NCBI GenBank assembly: GCA_021372355.1
Contig: JAJFUQ010000067.1
Span: 1-49,322, forward strand
Direction: 5' to 3'
Length of the DNA: 49,322 nucleotides
DNA from: Nocardiaceae bacterium
Lineage (GTDB): Bacteria > Actinomycetota > Actinomycetes > Mycobacteriales > Mycobacteriaceae
Shown here in pieces: positions 28,199 through 37,371 of this stretch. Both the position numbers and the translations under genes were made by a program. Numbering within the stretch: position 1 is the first letter of the stretch; each line of letters begins with the position of its first letter. The notes beneath the pieces are model-generated. The model searched no databases. It worked only from the letters and a program-made list of their open reading frames with translations, and was not told the DNA's origin.

Positions 28199-29107
28199 GT
28201 GAGTACCGTCGCCATGCTGGAGTCCTCGCTCGAGGACTACGCGGACTATCTCGCGTTCGCGCGACGGCGCTCTCCACACACGGTGCGGGCCTATCTCACC
28301 GACGCTCGGTCACTCATCGATTTCCTGGCCGAACGCGGTGATGGTCCGCTGGTACTCATCGTCCTGCGCGCCTGGCTAGCCCAGCAGTCCGAGAATGGTG
28401 CTGCGCGCACGACCTTGGCCCGGCGGGTGTCGTCGATCCGGACATTCACGGCGTGGCTCGCCAAGACGGAGCGTCTTCCGGACGATCCGGGCGTTCGACT
28501 GCAGGGCCCGCGTCCGAATCGCATGCTGCCGCCCGTCCTCCGCGAGAACCACACCAGCGCCCTGGTGGCAGCCGCTGAGTCCGGTGCGCGGCAAGAGGAC
28601 CCGATGGCGCTGCGTGACCGCCTCATCATCGAACTCCTCTACGCGACCGGGATTCGGGTGAGTGAGCTGTGCGGCATCGACATTCCCGACCTCGACCTCG
28701 CCCAGTGCCTGGTTCGCGTCACCGGAAAGGGCGACAAGCAACGGACCGTCCCTTTCGGAGTGCCGGCGCGAGACGCGGCGAAGGCGTGGATCGACCGTGG
28801 CCGTCCAGAGATCGCGACGGCGAAATCGGGCGACGCCTTACTCCTCGGCGCCCGGGGCGGGCGTCTCGACGTTCGCCAGGTTCGCACGGTCGTCCATGAA
28901 GCGATCGCGGCGGTGCCGGGCGCTCCAGACATGGGTCCGCACGGCCTGCGGCACACGGCGGCGACCCACCTCCTCGAAGGTGGCGCCGACCTTCGAATAG
29001 TTCAGGAGCTCCTCGGTCACGCGAGTCTGGCGACGACGCAGATCTATACGCACGTGTCCACGGCGCGGCTGCGAGCTGTCCACGATCAGGCTCACCCGCG
29101 CGCCTAG
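28199..29107 (+). CDS. xerC: Tyrosine recombinase XerC
   Basis: 302 residues with the GTG at 28199. It resolves chromosome dimers at dif together with XerD. N-terminal SAM-like domain ([26 protein letters not shown]). Catalytic residues: Arg in [10 protein letters not shown], Lys in [10 protein letters not shown], His-x-x-Arg in [10 protein letters not shown], His in [10 protein letters not shown] and nucleophile Tyr in QIYTHV. The start is uncertain: TTG 28190 has GGGGGCGAG upstream, and ATG 28214 gives a length and N-terminus closer to the mycobacterial protein as I remember it. The position between dprA and rpsB matches other Mycobacteriales, so this is the housekeeping enzyme and not a phage integrase. 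Confidence 0.93.
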   Translation: MSTVAMLESSLEDYADYLAFARRRSPHTVRAYLTDARSLIDFLAERGDGPLVLIVLRAWLAQQSENGAARTTLARRVSSIRTFTAWLAKTERLPDDPGVRLQGPRPNRMLPPVLRENHTSALVAAAESGARQEDPMALRDRLIIELLYATGIRVSELCGIDIPDLDLAQCLVRVTGKGDKQRTVPFGVPARDAAKAWIDRGRPEIATAKSGDALLLGARGGRLDVRQVRTVVHEAIAAVPGAPDMGPHGLRHTAATHLLEGGADLRIVQELLGHASLATTQIYTHVSTARLRAVHDQAHPRA

Positions 29108-29118
29108 GCCGCGAGGTC

Positions 29119-29598
29119 CTAGAGCGGCTTCAACCGAACCTGGCGCGGCGTCACCAATTCGAGCGGATCGAGGTACTCGTTTCCGCGCCGGAGTCCCCAG
29201 TGCAGGCATGCGGTCGCGGCGCAGTCGGGATGTCCGGGAACAACGACTCCGATGGGTTGGCCCGGCTCCACGAGACTGCCGGCCTCGACGATCGCGGCCA
29301 CCGGTTCGTAGGTGGTACGCAGACCATTTCGGTGCTCGATCGAAACGACCGGCTTGCCGCCGACGTTGCCCGCGAAGACGACGCGCCCCGCGCCGGCGGC
29401 TCGAACGGAGATATCGGAAACGGTGCCGAGATCGACGCCGCGGTGGCCGGGCAGCCAGTTCTGGGTCGGGTTGTCGAATCCCCGGACGACGGTGTGTGGT
29501 GCGGGAAGTGGCCATTGCCAACGCGTTTCGGCTCCAACTGGGGCGGCGCTGGCAAGGATGGCGAGGATTGGACAGAGCAGTCGGAGGAGGATTGACAC
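29119..29598 (-). CDS. Secreted M23-family peptidase
   Basis: 159 residues from the GTG at 29598. A clear signal peptide, LLRLLCPILAILASAAPVGA, is cut before ETRWQWPL. The LytM/M23 domain fills the rest. Zn ligands: His and Asp of GHRGVDLG, and the His of CLHWGLRRG that closes the HxH site; the first His of that pair is replaced by Cys, so peptidase activity is not certain. FDNPTQNWLPGHRGVDL and PVAAIVEAGSLVEPGQPIG are typical. An Rv2891-like gene sits next to rpsB in M. tuberculosis (from memory). An in-frame ATG at 29640 would bury the signal peptide. Likely cell-wall hydrolysis or a degenerate activator. Confidence 0.87.
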   Translation of the reverse strand: MSILLRLLCPILAILASAAPVGAETRWQWPLPAPHTVVRGFDNPTQNWLPGHRGVDLGTVSDISVRAAGAGRVVFAGNVGGKPVVSIEHRNGLRTTYEPVAAIVEAGSLVEPGQPIGVVVPGHPDCAATACLHWGLRRGNEYLDPLELVTPRQVRLKPL

Positions 29599-29672
29599 GG
29601 TTCCATCGCACCTCGTGTGGCGACCTGCGGGAAGGCGCATGCGCGGGGTTGTGGATAACCTCGAAATCCGGT

Positions 29673-29702
29673 TTGAGCGGATGCGTCGTGAGGCCGTACA
29701 CT
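29673..29702 (+). promoter_or_regulatory. rpsB promoter TTGAGC-18-TACACT
   Basis: A good -35 hexamer and a good -10 hexamer (29673-29678 and 29697-29702) with 18-base spacing, about 205 bp before the rpsB ATG. It implies a leader of roughly 200 nt. The minus-strand M23 gene begins 75 bp upstream, so the region also holds a divergent promoter. Confidence 0.55.
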
Positions 29703-29845
29703 GGCCGATGCGGCTTCAGCTGTGTGAACAGTTGGGGTCGACTTCGCGCGTCTCGCGCGCACTTGTCGTCCCATTCGGGCGAACCGTGTGAGTCAGCCGT
29801 CAGCTGGTCCGGGCCTCTGGGTTCGGTTCTGACGGGGCTAGAGAC

Positions 29846-29875
29846 GCCAGGGCGGGAGCCAGCCTGGCATCCCGC
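29846..29875 (+). promoter_or_regulatory. Potential H-type pseudoknot in the rpsB leader
   Basis: Two 6-bp GC-rich stems interleave: GCCAGG (29846-29851) with CCTGGC (29863-29868), and GCGGGA (29852-29857) with TCCCGC (29870-29875). The pairing order is that of a pseudoknot with coaxial stems and short loops. It ends about 15 bases before the ribosome site GAGAGTGAG. A tempting site for S2 autoregulation, which is inference. Confidence 0.45.
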
Positions 29876-29908
29876 GACAACCGGCAATTGAGAGTGAGAA
29901 CTACAGCC

Positions 29909-30727
29909 ATGGCTGTTGTAACCATGCGCCAGCTGCTCGACAGCGGTGCGCACTTCGGTCACCAGACCCGTCGTTGGAACCCGAAGATGAAGCGCTTCAT
30001 CTTCACCGACCGCAACGGCATCTACATCATCGACTTGCAGCAGACGCTGACCTACATCGATCGCGCTTACGAGTTCGTCAAGGAGACCGTTGCCCACGGC
30101 GGCACCGTCCTCTTCGTCGGCACCAAGAAGCAGGCGCAGGAGTCGATCGCGGGTGAAGCGACGCGCGTCGGAATGCCGTACGTCAACCAGCGCTGGCTCG
30201 GTGGCATGCTCACCAACTTCCAGACCGTTCACAAGCGCCTCCAGCGCCTGAAGGAACTCGAGTCGATGGAGCAGACCGGCGGTTTCGAAGGTCGCACCAA
30301 GAAGGAAATCCTCATGCTCACGCGTGAGATGACCAAGCTCGAGCGCACCCTCGGTGGTATCCGCGACATGGCCAAGGTCCCGTCGGCCGTGTGGGTTGTT
30401 GACACGAACAAGGAGCACATCGCCGTCGGCGAGGCTCGCAAGCTCAACATCCCGGTCATCGCCATCCTGGACACCAACTGCGACCCGGACGTCGTCGACT
30501 ACCCGATCCCGGGCAACGATGACGCCATCCGTTCGGCCGCGCTGCTCACGAAGGTCGTTGCTTCGGCCGTCGCCGAGGGCCTGAAGGCTCGTTCGGGCGT
30601 TGCCGCTGGTGACGACGAGAAGCCTGAGGGTGCTGCTGAGCCGCTCGCTGAGTGGGAGCAGGAACTGCTCGCCGAGGCTGCACCGGGCGCGTCCACCGAA
30701 CCTAGCGCTGCTCCGGCTGCCGAATAG
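29909..30727 (+). CDS. rpsB: 30S ribosomal protein S2
   Basis: 272 residues, starting [29 protein letters not shown] sequence. Other conserved parts: [52 protein letters not shown] and the tail ADDAIRS-like region [12 protein letters not shown]. An acidic Ala/Glu-rich actinobacterial tail of about 45 residues ends the protein. The ATG at 29909 gives the standard start. tsf follows after 38 bp, the universal rpsB-tsf operon. Confidence 0.97.
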   Translation: MAVVTMRQLLDSGAHFGHQTRRWNPKMKRFIFTDRNGIYIIDLQQTLTYIDRAYEFVKETVAHGGTVLFVGTKKQAQESIAGEATRVGMPYVNQRWLGGMLTNFQTVHKRLQRLKELESMEQTGGFEGRTKKEILMLTREMTKLERTLGGIRDMAKVPSAVWVVDTNKEHIAVGEARKLNIPVIAILDTNCDPDVVDYPIPGNDDAIRSAALLTKVVASAVAEGLKARSGVAAGDDEKPEGAAEPLAEWEQELLAEAAPGASTEPSAAPAAE

Positions 30728-30765
30728 TCATTCCACAACCGTTCCTGGAAGGGAGATCGCCAGTC

Positions 30766-31590
30766 ATGGCGAACTACACCGCTGCAGATGTCAAGCGGCT
30801 CCGCGAGCTCACCGGCTCCGGAATGATGGACTGCAAGAGGGCGCTCGAGGAGACCGAGGGCGACTTCGACAAGGCCGTTGAGGTTCTTCGCATCAAGGGT
30901 GCGAAGGACGTCGGCAAGCGTGCCGAGCGCACCACCGCTGAGGGCCTCGTCGCCGCTCAGGGTGGCGTGATGATCGAGATCAACTCCGAGACCGACTTCG
31001 TCGCCAAGAACGCTGAGTTCCAGGGCCTCGCGAGCGAGATCGTCACGGCAGCTGCGACTGCCAAGCCGGCTGACGTCGACGCCCTGAGCGGCGTTGACCT
31101 CGGTGGCAAGACCGTCGCCGACGCCGTTCAGCAGCTCGCTGCCAAGATCGGTGAGAAGCTCGTTCTCCGTCGCGTCGTCTCGTTCGACGGCCCGACCGCC
31201 GTCTACCTGCACAAGCGTGCTTCGGACCTGCCGCCGGCCGTCGGCGTGCTCGTCCAGTTCGAGGGCGAGGGCGACGGTGCTGCTGAGGCAGCCCGTGCCG
31301 CTGCCATGCAGGTTGCTGCGCTCAAGGCGAAGTACGTCTCGCGTGATGAGGTTCCGGCCGACATCGTCGAGTCGGAGCGTCGCATTGCCGAGGAGACCGC
31401 TCGCGCCGAGGGCAAGCCGGAGCAGGCTCTCGCGAAGATCGTCGAGGGTCGTCTCAACGGCTTCTTCAAGGACGTCGTTCTGCTCGAGCAGTCGTCGGTC
31501 CAGGACTCGAAGAAGACCGTGAAGGCCATCCTCGACGAGGCCGGCGCGAAGGTGACCGCCTTCGCCCGCTTCGAGGTCGGCGCCAGCTAG
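30766..31590 (+). CDS. tsf: Translation elongation factor Ts
   Basis: 274 residues; nucleotide exchange factor for EF-Tu. The N-terminal UBA-like part has [21 protein letters not shown] and [22 protein letters not shown], and the core begins [14 protein letters not shown]. The C-terminal part ends [21 protein letters not shown]. The ribosome site GGAAGGGAG precedes the ATG. A textbook terminator follows 14 bp after the stop, so the rpsB-tsf unit ends here. Confidence 0.97.
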   Translation: MANYTAADVKRLRELTGSGMMDCKRALEETEGDFDKAVEVLRIKGAKDVGKRAERTTAEGLVAAQGGVMIEINSETDFVAKNAEFQGLASEIVTAAATAKPADVDALSGVDLGGKTVADAVQQLAAKIGEKLVLRRVVSFDGPTAVYLHKRASDLPPAVGVLVQFEGEGDGAAEAARAAAMQVAALKAKYVSRDEVPADIVESERRIAEETARAEGKPEQALAKIVEGRLNGFFKDVVLLEQSSVQDSKKTVKAILDEAGAKVTAFARFEVGAS

Positions 31591-31604
31591 TCAGACAAGT
31601 GAGG

Positions 31605-31641
31605 GTGGCCCCGTCGAATTCGTTCGACGGGGCCACTTTTT
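31605..31641 (+). terminator. Rho-independent terminator of rpsB-tsf
   Basis: Perfect 14-bp stem GTGGCCCCGTCGAA with a TTCG tetraloop, followed by TTTTT. The best intrinsic terminator in the window. The 148 bp from here to pyrH hold a small GCCTC-AAT-GAGGC hairpin (31704-31716) and presumably the pyrH promoter. Confidence 0.95.
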
Positions 31642-31789
31642 CGTCGGTCGGAGGAGATCGACAGGGGTCGGCCGGCTAATCGGCGGTCGGTTCAAATCCA
31701 GGGGCCTCAATGAGGCAGTATGTAAGGCGCTTGCCTGTCGACAGTCGTGCGGACCAGCACCTGAAGGCGATGAGTATCGAAGGAGTGCA

Positions 31790-32518
31790 ATGACCGAGGT
31801 GGCGCCCGAGCGTAAGGGCTACAAGCGGGTCCTGCTCAAGCTCGGTGGCGAGATGTTCGGTGGTGGCAACGTCGGCGTCGACCCTGATGTCGTGCAGGCC
31901 GTGGCCGAGCAGATCGCCGACGTGGTGGCACAGGGCGTCGAAGTGGCGGTCGTGATCGGCGGTGGCAACTTCTTCCGCGGCGCACAGCTGTCCGAACGCG
32001 GCATGGACCGCAACCGCTCCGACTACATGGGCATGCTTGGCACCGTCATGAACTCGCTTGCCCTGCAGGACTTCCTGGAGCGCATGGGGGTGCACACCCG
32101 CGTGCAGACCGCGATCGCGATGGGCCAGGTCGCCGAGCCGTACCTCCCGCTGCGCGCACGCCGCCACCTGGAGAAGGGGCGCGTCGTGATCTTCGGCGCC
32201 GGCATGGGTATGCCGTACTTCTCGACCGACACGACCGCGGCGCAGCGCGCTCTCGAGATCGGCGCAGAGGTGGTTCTCATGGCGAAGGCGGTCGACGGTG
32301 TTTTCGACGCCGACCCGCGCACGAACCCAGACGCCAAGATGTTCGACGAGGTCACGCACCGCGAGGTCATCGAGCGCGGTCTCAAGGTCGCCGACGCGAC
32401 CGCATTCAGTCTTTGCATGGACAACCAGATGCCCATGCTCGTGTTCAATCTGCTGACCAAGGGCAACATCGCGCGTGCGGTGTCGGGGGAGCGTATCGGC
32501 ACCCTCGTCCGTTCCTGA
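31790..32518 (+). CDS. pyrH: UMP kinase
   Basis: 242 residues of the amino-acid-kinase fold; phosphorylates UMP to UDP. Motifs: [63 protein letters not shown] and [16 protein letters not shown]. Length is standard for bacteria. The ribosome site GAAGGAG lies five to six bases before the ATG. First gene of the pyrH-frr-cdsA run; frr starts 44 bp downstream. Confidence 0.97.
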   Translation: MTEVAPERKGYKRVLLKLGGEMFGGGNVGVDPDVVQAVAEQIADVVAQGVEVAVVIGGGNFFRGAQLSERGMDRNRSDYMGMLGTVMNSLALQDFLERMGVHTRVQTAIAMGQVAEPYLPLRARRHLEKGRVVIFGAGMGMPYFSTDTTAAQRALEIGAEVVLMAKAVDGVFDADPRTNPDAKMFDEVTHREVIERGLKVADATAFSLCMDNQMPMLVFNLLTKGNIARAVSGERIGTLVRS

Positions 32519-32562
32519 CGCTCGCCCGAAACGGCTATCCGAAAGACAAGGGGTCCCCGCAA

Positions 32563-33120
32563 GTGATCGACGAAGCACTTTTCGAGGCTGAAGAAAAGAT
32601 GGAGAACGCGGTCACGGTGGCCAAGGACAACTTGGCATCGATCCGCACCGGCCGCGCGAATCCGGCGATGTTCTCGCGGATTGTGATCGAGTACTACGGC
32701 GTGATGACGCCCATCACCCAGCTCGCGAGCATCAACATTCCGGAGCCGCGCCTGGCGGTGATCAAGCCTTACGAGGCCAATCAACTCCGGAACATCGAAA
32801 CGGCGATCCGAAACTCGGACCTCGGCGTCAACCCGTCGAATGACGGCGCCCTCATCCGTATCGCCATCCCGCAGCTCACCGAAGAGCGTCGCCGGGAAAT
32901 GGTGAAGCAGGCAAAGTCCAAGGGCGAGGACGCCAAGATCGCGATCCGCAACGTTCGTCGCAAGGCGATGGACGAATTGTCCCGAATTCAGAAGGACGGC
33001 GAGGCCGGCGAGGATGAGGTCGGCCGTGCGGAGAAGGAACTCGACAAAACCACGTCGAAGTACGTCGCACACATCGATGAATTGGTGAAGCACAAGGAAG
33101 CTGAGCTTCTCGAGGTCTAA
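32563..33120 (+). CDS. frr: Ribosome recycling factor
   Basis: 185 residues, the universal RRF length. It splits post-termination ribosomes with EF-G. The sequence runs from [17 protein letters not shown] through the conserved [28 protein letters not shown] and [19 protein letters not shown] to [10 protein letters not shown]. The GTG at 32563 gives the exact N-terminus; AAGGGG stands about eleven bases upstream. Frames open further upstream overlap pyrH and are not coding. Confidence 0.97.
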   Translation: MIDEALFEAEEKMENAVTVAKDNLASIRTGRANPAMFSRIVIEYYGVMTPITQLASINIPEPRLAVIKPYEANQLRNIETAIRNSDLGVNPSNDGALIRIAIPQLTEERRREMVKQAKSKGEDAKIAIRNVRRKAMDELSRIQKDGEAGEDEVGRAEKELDKTTSKYVAHIDELVKHKEAELLEV

Positions 33121-33159
33121 AGTTTCACCTGAGAATTAACCGAAATCGAGGAGATGCGC

Positions 33160-34011
33160 GTGGCGGCGGATGCGGCAGTGGCTGAAAAGAAGTCACGGGC
33201 GGGTCGGAATCTCCCCGCTGCGATTGCTGTCGGCGTCGTGCTCGGTGGCGGCCTTCTCGCAATCCTGCTTTTCGTGCCCAAGGCACTCATTCCGGTGATG
33301 GCGGTCGCGGTGGCCATCGGTACGTTCGAGGTCATTCGCCGCCTTCGCGAGGCGGAAGTCCATGTGCCGCGAATTCCGTTGTTCGTCGGTGGGCAGCTCA
33401 TCATTTGGACCAGTTGGACGAGCGGAATCGACGGGGTCGCTGCGGCCTTCACCGGTTCGGCGCTCCTCATCATCATCTGGCGTCTGTTCCTGCAGGGCCT
33501 CAAGAACCAGCCGAAGAACTGGCTGCGGGACTCGGCGATCTCGATTCTTGTGCTCGTGTGGGTTCCGTTGCTGGGCTCTTTCGCGAGCCTCCTCGTGCAG
33601 CAGGACAACGGCGGGTTCCGCGTGATTTGCGCAGTCATCTGCGTGGTCTGCAACGACACTGGCGGGTACATCGCCGGCGTGATGTTCGGCAAGCACCCGA
33701 TGGTGCCGGCTATCAGCCCGAAGAAGTCGTGGGAAGGCTTTGCCGGTTCGCTCAGCGCGGGCATCATCGGTGGAACGCTCTCGGTGTGGCTGCTCCTCGA
33801 CGGACCGCTCTACGCCGGCGCGATCCTCGGGCTGGTTCTCGTCTTCGTCGCCACGCTCGGTGACCTCATCGAATCGCAGTTCAAGCGCGACCTCGGTATC
33901 AAGGACATGGGCACAATGCTCCCCGGCCACGGCGGTGCGATGGACCGCCTGGACTCGATCCTCCCGTCGGCATTCGTGGCCTGGGTGATCCTCACTCCGC
34001 TCGTCGCGTAG
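33160..34011 (+). CDS. cdsA: Phosphatidate cytidylyltransferase
   Basis: 283 residues; makes CDP-diacylglycerol for phosphatidylinositol, cardiolipin and other phospholipids. Seven to eight membrane segments follow a 20-residue charged head. The family signature near the C-terminus is complete: SQFKRDLGIKDMGTMLPGHG followed by GAMDRLDS. CNDTGGYIAGVMFGKHP and ISPKKSWEGFAG are also conserved. The GTG at 33160 is preferred over the ATG at 33154 because GAGGAG lies six bases before the GTG but touches the ATG. A convergent hairpin follows two bases after the stop. Confidence 0.95.
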   Translation: MAADAAVAEKKSRAGRNLPAAIAVGVVLGGGLLAILLFVPKALIPVMAVAVAIGTFEVIRRLREAEVHVPRIPLFVGGQLIIWTSWTSGIDGVAAAFTGSALLIIIWRLFLQGLKNQPKNWLRDSAISILVLVWVPLLGSFASLLVQQDNGGFRVICAVICVVCNDTGGYIAGVMFGKHPMVPAISPKKSWEGFAGSLSAGIIGGTLSVWLLLDGPLYAGAILGLVLVFVATLGDLIESQFKRDLGIKDMGTMLPGHGGAMDRLDSILPSAFVAWVILTPLVA

Positions 34012-34013
34012 TT

Positions 34014-34032
34014 CGCACCGCTCAGCGGTGCG
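34014..34032. terminator. Convergent hairpin between cdsA and the LapA-like gene
   Basis: CGCACCGC-TCA-GCGGTGCG, a perfect 8-bp stem with a three-base loop, placed between two convergent stops. No U-run, so it may act as a mRNA 3' end or as a weak bidirectional terminator. Confidence 0.65.
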
Positions 34033-34045
34033 TCGACGACGTGCG

Positions 34046-34378
34046 TCAGAGCTTGCGTGCTTGGCGCTTGACCTGCAGGATTCGCACGCCGCCGACGGCC
34101 GCGGTGATCAGCGCACCGGCGACCGCAGACAACAGCATGGCGATACCGGTGGGAATCTCGTATTCCCAGGCCAGGAACGAGACCTTTGCGCTGTCCAGGT
34201 TCTGGAGGATGAACACCATCATCACAATGGTCAGGAACGCGCCGAGGACGAGTCCAAGCCAGGCGTAGGAAACCCGGGTTGTCTCGATCTTCTTCTTCGC
34301 GGTCTTCTTGCCGTGATCCGTGGCAGGAACGGCGATTTCGCTCGACGGCTGGACTACGGGGTCTTCCGGAGACGTCAT
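34046..34378 (-). CDS. LapA-domain (DUF1049) membrane protein
   Basis: 110 residues. An acidic N-terminal tail and a basic patch (HGKKTAKKK) precede two membrane helices, LGLVLGAFLTIVMMVFILQN and IAMLLSAVAGALITAAVGGV, joined by the family's short loop LDSAKVSFLAWEYEIP, and a basic end (LQVKRQARKL). DUF1049/LapA proteins are widespread small membrane proteins; in E. coli a relative takes part in lipopolysaccharide assembly, which does not apply here. The ATG at 34378 is preceded by GATGAT at the leaderless distance of six bases. Function unknown. Confidence 0.87.
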   Translation of the reverse strand: MTSPEDPVVQPSSEIAVPATDHGKKTAKKKIETTRVSYAWLGLVLGAFLTIVMMVFILQNLDSAKVSFLAWEYEIPTGIAMLLSAVAGALITAAVGGVRILQVKRQARKL

Positions 34379-34384
34379 GGCAAG

Positions 34385-34390
34385 ATCATC
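34385..34390 (-). promoter_or_regulatory. Possible leaderless -10 of the LapA-like gene
   Basis: On the minus strand GATGAT ends six bases before the ATG; weaker than the other cases because the first base is G. Confidence 0.3.
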
Positions 34391-34466
34391 ACAAACCAGC
34401 GGCGCCGATCTGCCGAATTCGCTGAATTGGTGCCCGCGTACTTGCAGGTGAGACACTAGGTCAGCT

Positions 34467-35576
34467 ATGTCATCATTGCCCCTCGTGTTCGATGCCCCGA
34501 AGCGTCGGATGCCGCCGCGCCACCTTGCCGACCTCGACGCTGCCCAGCTGCGCGAGGTCGTCGTCGATCTCGGGTTGCCGGCCTTCCGCGCGGACCAGCT
34601 CGCCCGGCAGTATTACGGACGACTCGTCGCCGACCCGGATCAGATGACCGACCTGCCGGCGAGTGTGCGACCCGCGGTTGCCGAGAAGCTGTTCCCGAAG
34701 CTCCTCGACCCGATCAAACACCTCGCGTGCGACGACGGCGACACCCGCAAGACGTTGTGGCGCGCGGGTGACGGCACGCTGCTCGAGAGCGTTCTCATGC
34801 GGTATCCCGACCGCGCGACGTTGTGCATCTCCAGCCAGGCGGGCTGCGGAATGGCGTGCCCGTTCTGCGCGACCGGTCAAGCCGGTCTCACCCGGAATCT
34901 GTCGACCGCCGAGATCGTCGACCAGGTCCGGGCCGCCGCTGCCGACCTCCGTGACGGTGAGGTCCATGGGGGCCCCGGACGACTGTCGAACATCGTGTTC
35001 ATGGGTATGGGCGAGCCGCTGGCGAACTACAAGCGCGTCCTCGATGCCGTTCGCAAGATCACCTCACCCGCGCCGCATGGCCTGGGCATCTCGCAACGGT
35101 CGGTGACGGTGTCGACCGTGGGACTTGCGCCCGCCATTCGCAAGCTGGCCGACGAAGGCCTCAGCGTCACCCTCGCGGTCTCGCTGCACACCCCCGACGA
35201 CGAGCTGCGGGACACCTTGGTGCCGGTCAACAACCGCTGGCCGGTCGCCGAGGTCCTGCAGGCGGCAAAGTACTACGCGGACAAGTCCGGACGCCGCGTT
35301 TCGATCGAGTATGCGCTGATCAGAGACGTGAATGACCAGCCGTGGCGAGCGGACCTGCTCGGTAAGAAGTTGTTCAAGGCTCTCGGCCAGATGGTCCACG
35401 TGAACTTGATTCCGCTCAACCCGACGCCGGGGAGCGAGTGGGATGCCAGCCCGAAGCCGGTCGAAAACGAGTTCGTCCGCAGGGTTCGCGCTCAGGGCGT
35501 GGCGTGCACTGTGCGCGATACGCGCGGACGAGAAATCGCTGCTGCCTGTGGGCAGTTGGCGGCGGAGAACGCCTGA
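34467..35576 (+). CDS. rlmN: 23S rRNA/tRNA adenine-C2 methyltransferase RlmN
   Basis: 369 residues, radical-SAM enzyme making m2A2503 in 23S rRNA and m2A37 in tRNA. The iron-sulfur motif is [11 protein letters not shown] (Cys-x3-Cys-x2-Cys). Also present: [45 protein letters not shown] and the methyl-carrying Cys region near [11 protein letters not shown] at the C-terminus. The N-terminal accessory domain has [16 protein letters not shown] degraded copy of the last 88 bp lies about 175 bp downstream. Confidence 0.96.
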   Translation: MSSLPLVFDAPKRRMPPRHLADLDAAQLREVVVDLGLPAFRADQLARQYYGRLVADPDQMTDLPASVRPAVAEKLFPKLLDPIKHLACDDGDTRKTLWRAGDGTLLESVLMRYPDRATLCISSQAGCGMACPFCATGQAGLTRNLSTAEIVDQVRAAAADLRDGEVHGGPGRLSNIVFMGMGEPLANYKRVLDAVRKITSPAPHGLGISQRSVTVSTVGLAPAIRKLADEGLSVTLAVSLHTPDDELRDTLVPVNNRWPVAEVLQAAKYYADKSGRRVSIEYALIRDVNDQPWRADLLGKKLFKALGQMVHVNLIPLNPTPGSEWDASPKPVENEFVRRVRAQGVACTVRDTRGREIAAACGQLAAENA

Positions 35577-35730
35577 CCGTGGCGCTGCGCCTTTTCGGAT
35601 CGGATGTCATCCACCTGGGCAAGAGAAACGGGCGGAATGGGCTTTCACGAGTACGTGGTCATTGACCGGGCAGCTGCCACGGTGCACGTCGTCGTTGCCT
35701 TTGACGACTGATCGCGACCAGCCCGATAAC

Positions 35731-35816
35731 GAGTTCGTCCGCGGGACGCGCTCAGGGCAAGGCTTGCACTGCGCGCGATACCCGCGGACGAGAAATCGCT
35801 ATTGCCTGTGGGCAGG
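35731..35816 (+). pseudogene. Remnant copy of the rlmN 3' end
   Basis: This segment matches rlmN 35468-35555 with about eight mismatches and two single-base deletions over 88 positions, roughly 89% identity. It opens with CGAGTTCGTCCGC and closes with TTGCCTGTGGGCAG, as the gene does. The deletions shift the frame and no radical-SAM core is present, so it cannot be functional. The 154 bp between the gene's stop and this segment have no recognisable gene, only frames under 30 codons. It is either the end of a tandem duplicate whose body was deleted, or the scar of a recombination event. Confidence 0.85.
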
Positions 35817-35818
35817 CG

Positions 35819-36121
35819 CTACTTCCGCAGCGACATGCGGTTGAGGGCCCAGTCCTTGAAGATGATCAGCAGAATGAAGATCGCGAAGCCGGCGAGGTAA
35901 GCGTCCTCGACGTGGCCCGTGTGGTTGCCGTGCAGCAGGAACAGCAGGAACACCGCGATGATCACACCTGCGATGCGGAACGCCTTCGGCGATTCGCCCA
36001 CCCAACCCCAGTTCGGGTCCGGTACGACCGACGGCTCGTGATGCGCCACGTCGACGTGCTCTTCGTCGCCACCGTGCGCTTCGTAAATCACCGAATCCTC
36101 GGTCTTCGCCAGCTCACTCAC
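35819..36121 (-). CDS. DUF2631 membrane protein
   Basis: 100 residues. The acidic, His-rich head (EAHGGDEEHVDVAHHEPSVV) is followed by the family segment PNWGWVGESPKAFRIAG and two membrane helices, IAGVIIAVFLLFLLHGNHTG and DAYLAGFAIFILLIIFKDWA, ending RMSLRK. DUF2631 proteins sit near dxr in mycobacteria (Rv2876 type, from memory). The GTG start has AGGAG six bases upstream. Divergent from dxr with an 87-bp gap that must hold both promoters. Its 3' end abuts the rlmN remnant. Function unknown. Confidence 0.88.
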   Translation of the reverse strand: MSELAKTEDSVIYEAHGGDEEHVDVAHHEPSVVPDPNWGWVGESPKAFRIAGVIIAVFLLFLLHGNHTGHVEDAYLAGFAIFILLIIFKDWALNRMSLRK

Positions 36122-36208
36122 GCTTACTCCTAATCACGAAGGTCTGTGCATATCGTGGCATACGACCGCGTGTCGTACCTAGTGAGTCCGTCAGGGTGTT
36201 AGGGAAGA

Positions 36209-37357
36209 ATGGCGGCCGTGACCCCGTTGAAAGTGCTGATTCTCGGTAGTACCGGTTCGATCGGTACGCAGGCGCTCGACGTGATCGCCGCCAATCGCGA
36301 CTTGTTCGAAGTGGTCGGCCTCGCCGCGAGCGGTGCGCGCATCGATCTTCTCACTGCACAGGCTCGGCAGTTCGGTGTACGGAACATCGCGGTTGCCGAT
36401 CCGGAGGCGGGCGCCACGATCGACGGTGCGCTGACCGGGCCAGGTGCCGCGACCGAGCTCGTCCGCCGGACCGAAGCCGACGTCGTGCTCAACGCTCTCG
36501 TCGGCTCGCTGGGCCTCGAGCCGACGCTGGCGACTCTGGAATCCGGTGCGCGGCTGGCCCTGGCCAATAAGGAATCGCTTGTTGCCGGGGGACCGCTCGT
36601 CACGAAAGCCGCTGCGCCCGGCCAGATCGTGCCTGTCGACTCCGAGCATTCGGCGCTCGCACAGTGCCTGCGCGGTGGCCGCGCCGAAGAGGTCGACCGC
36701 TTGATCCTCACCGCCTCTGGCGGGCCGTTCCGGGGGTGGACGGCCGGTCAGCTCGAATGTGTCACCGCGGAGCAGGCGTTCGCGCACCCGACGTGGTCGA
36801 TGGGGCCGATGAACACGCTGAACTCGGCGACTCTGGTGAACAAGGGCCTCGAGCTCCTCGAAACGCATCTGCTGTTCGGCATTCCCTACGACCGCATCGA
36901 CGTCACGGTGCACCCGCAGTCGATCGTGCACTCGATGGTCACCTTCACCGACGGCTCCACGCTGGCGCAGGCGAGTCCGCCCGACATGCGCCTGCCGATC
37001 TCCTTGGCGCTGGGCTGGCCGAACCGGGTCGCGGGGGCCGCACCGAAGTGTGATTTTTCGAAGGCATCCACGTGGGTTTTCGAACCCCTCGACGAATCGG
37101 TTTTCCCCGCGGTGCAATTGGCGCGCGCGGCGGGCACGGCCGGCGGTTGCCTCCCGGCGGTGTACAACGCTGCCAATGAAGTCGCGGCCGCTGCGTTCCT
37201 CGACGGGCGGCTGTCGTTCCCCGGAATTGTTCGAACTGTCGAGACAGTGCTCACTGCGGCAAGCCAATGGTCCGCTGAACCCGCTACCTTGGATGACGTG
37301 CTCGCAGCCGATACCTGGGCTCGCGCGCAGGCAGCAACGCACACAGCGACGATCTGA
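36209..37357 (+). CDS. dxr: 1-deoxy-D-xylulose-5-phosphate reductoisomerase
   Basis: 382 residues; second step of the MEP isoprenoid pathway, NADPH-dependent, target of fosmidomycin. The NADPH motif [16 protein letters not shown] is at 10-25; the metal and substrate site shows [22 protein letters not shown], the flexible loop [20 protein letters not shown] and [17 protein letters not shown] lies just before the ATG. The rip gene starts 14 bp later and ispG follows, an arrangement standard in actinobacteria that places the membrane protease between two isoprenoid enzymes. Confidence 0.97.
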   Translation: MAAVTPLKVLILGSTGSIGTQALDVIAANRDLFEVVGLAASGARIDLLTAQARQFGVRNIAVADPEAGATIDGALTGPGAATELVRRTEADVVLNALVGSLGLEPTLATLESGARLALANKESLVAGGPLVTKAAAPGQIVPVDSEHSALAQCLRGGRAEEVDRLILTASGGPFRGWTAGQLECVTAEQAFAHPTWSMGPMNTLNSATLVNKGLELLETHLLFGIPYDRIDVTVHPQSIVHSMVTFTDGSTLAQASPPDMRLPISLALGWPNRVAGAAPKCDFSKASTWVFEPLDESVFPAVQLARAAGTAGGCLPAVYNAANEVAAAAFLDGRLSFPGIVRTVETVLTAASQWSAEPATLDDVLAADTWARAQAATHTATI

Positions 37358-37371
37358 GAGGCCTGAACTTC

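Noticed and set aside
28199..29107. Tyrosine recombinase as a sign of a prophage or genomic island
   Set aside because: Gene order and sequence match the housekeeping XerC of Mycobacteriales; no att repeats, tRNA target or phage genes adjoin.
29102..29124. CTAGG/CCTAG inverted repeat between xerC and the M23 gene
   Set aside because: Only five base pairs with a nine-base spacer; too weak to call a terminator.
31689..31702. GGTTCAAATCC, resembling a tRNA T-arm
   Set aside because: The flanking bases do not form a T-stem, there is no acceptor stem or anticodon arm upstream, and the position fits the pyrH promoter region.
35443..35844. Open frame spanning the rlmN end and its downstream remnant
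   Set aside because: It reads rlmN in the wrong frame; its apparent internal similarity comes only from the DNA duplication.
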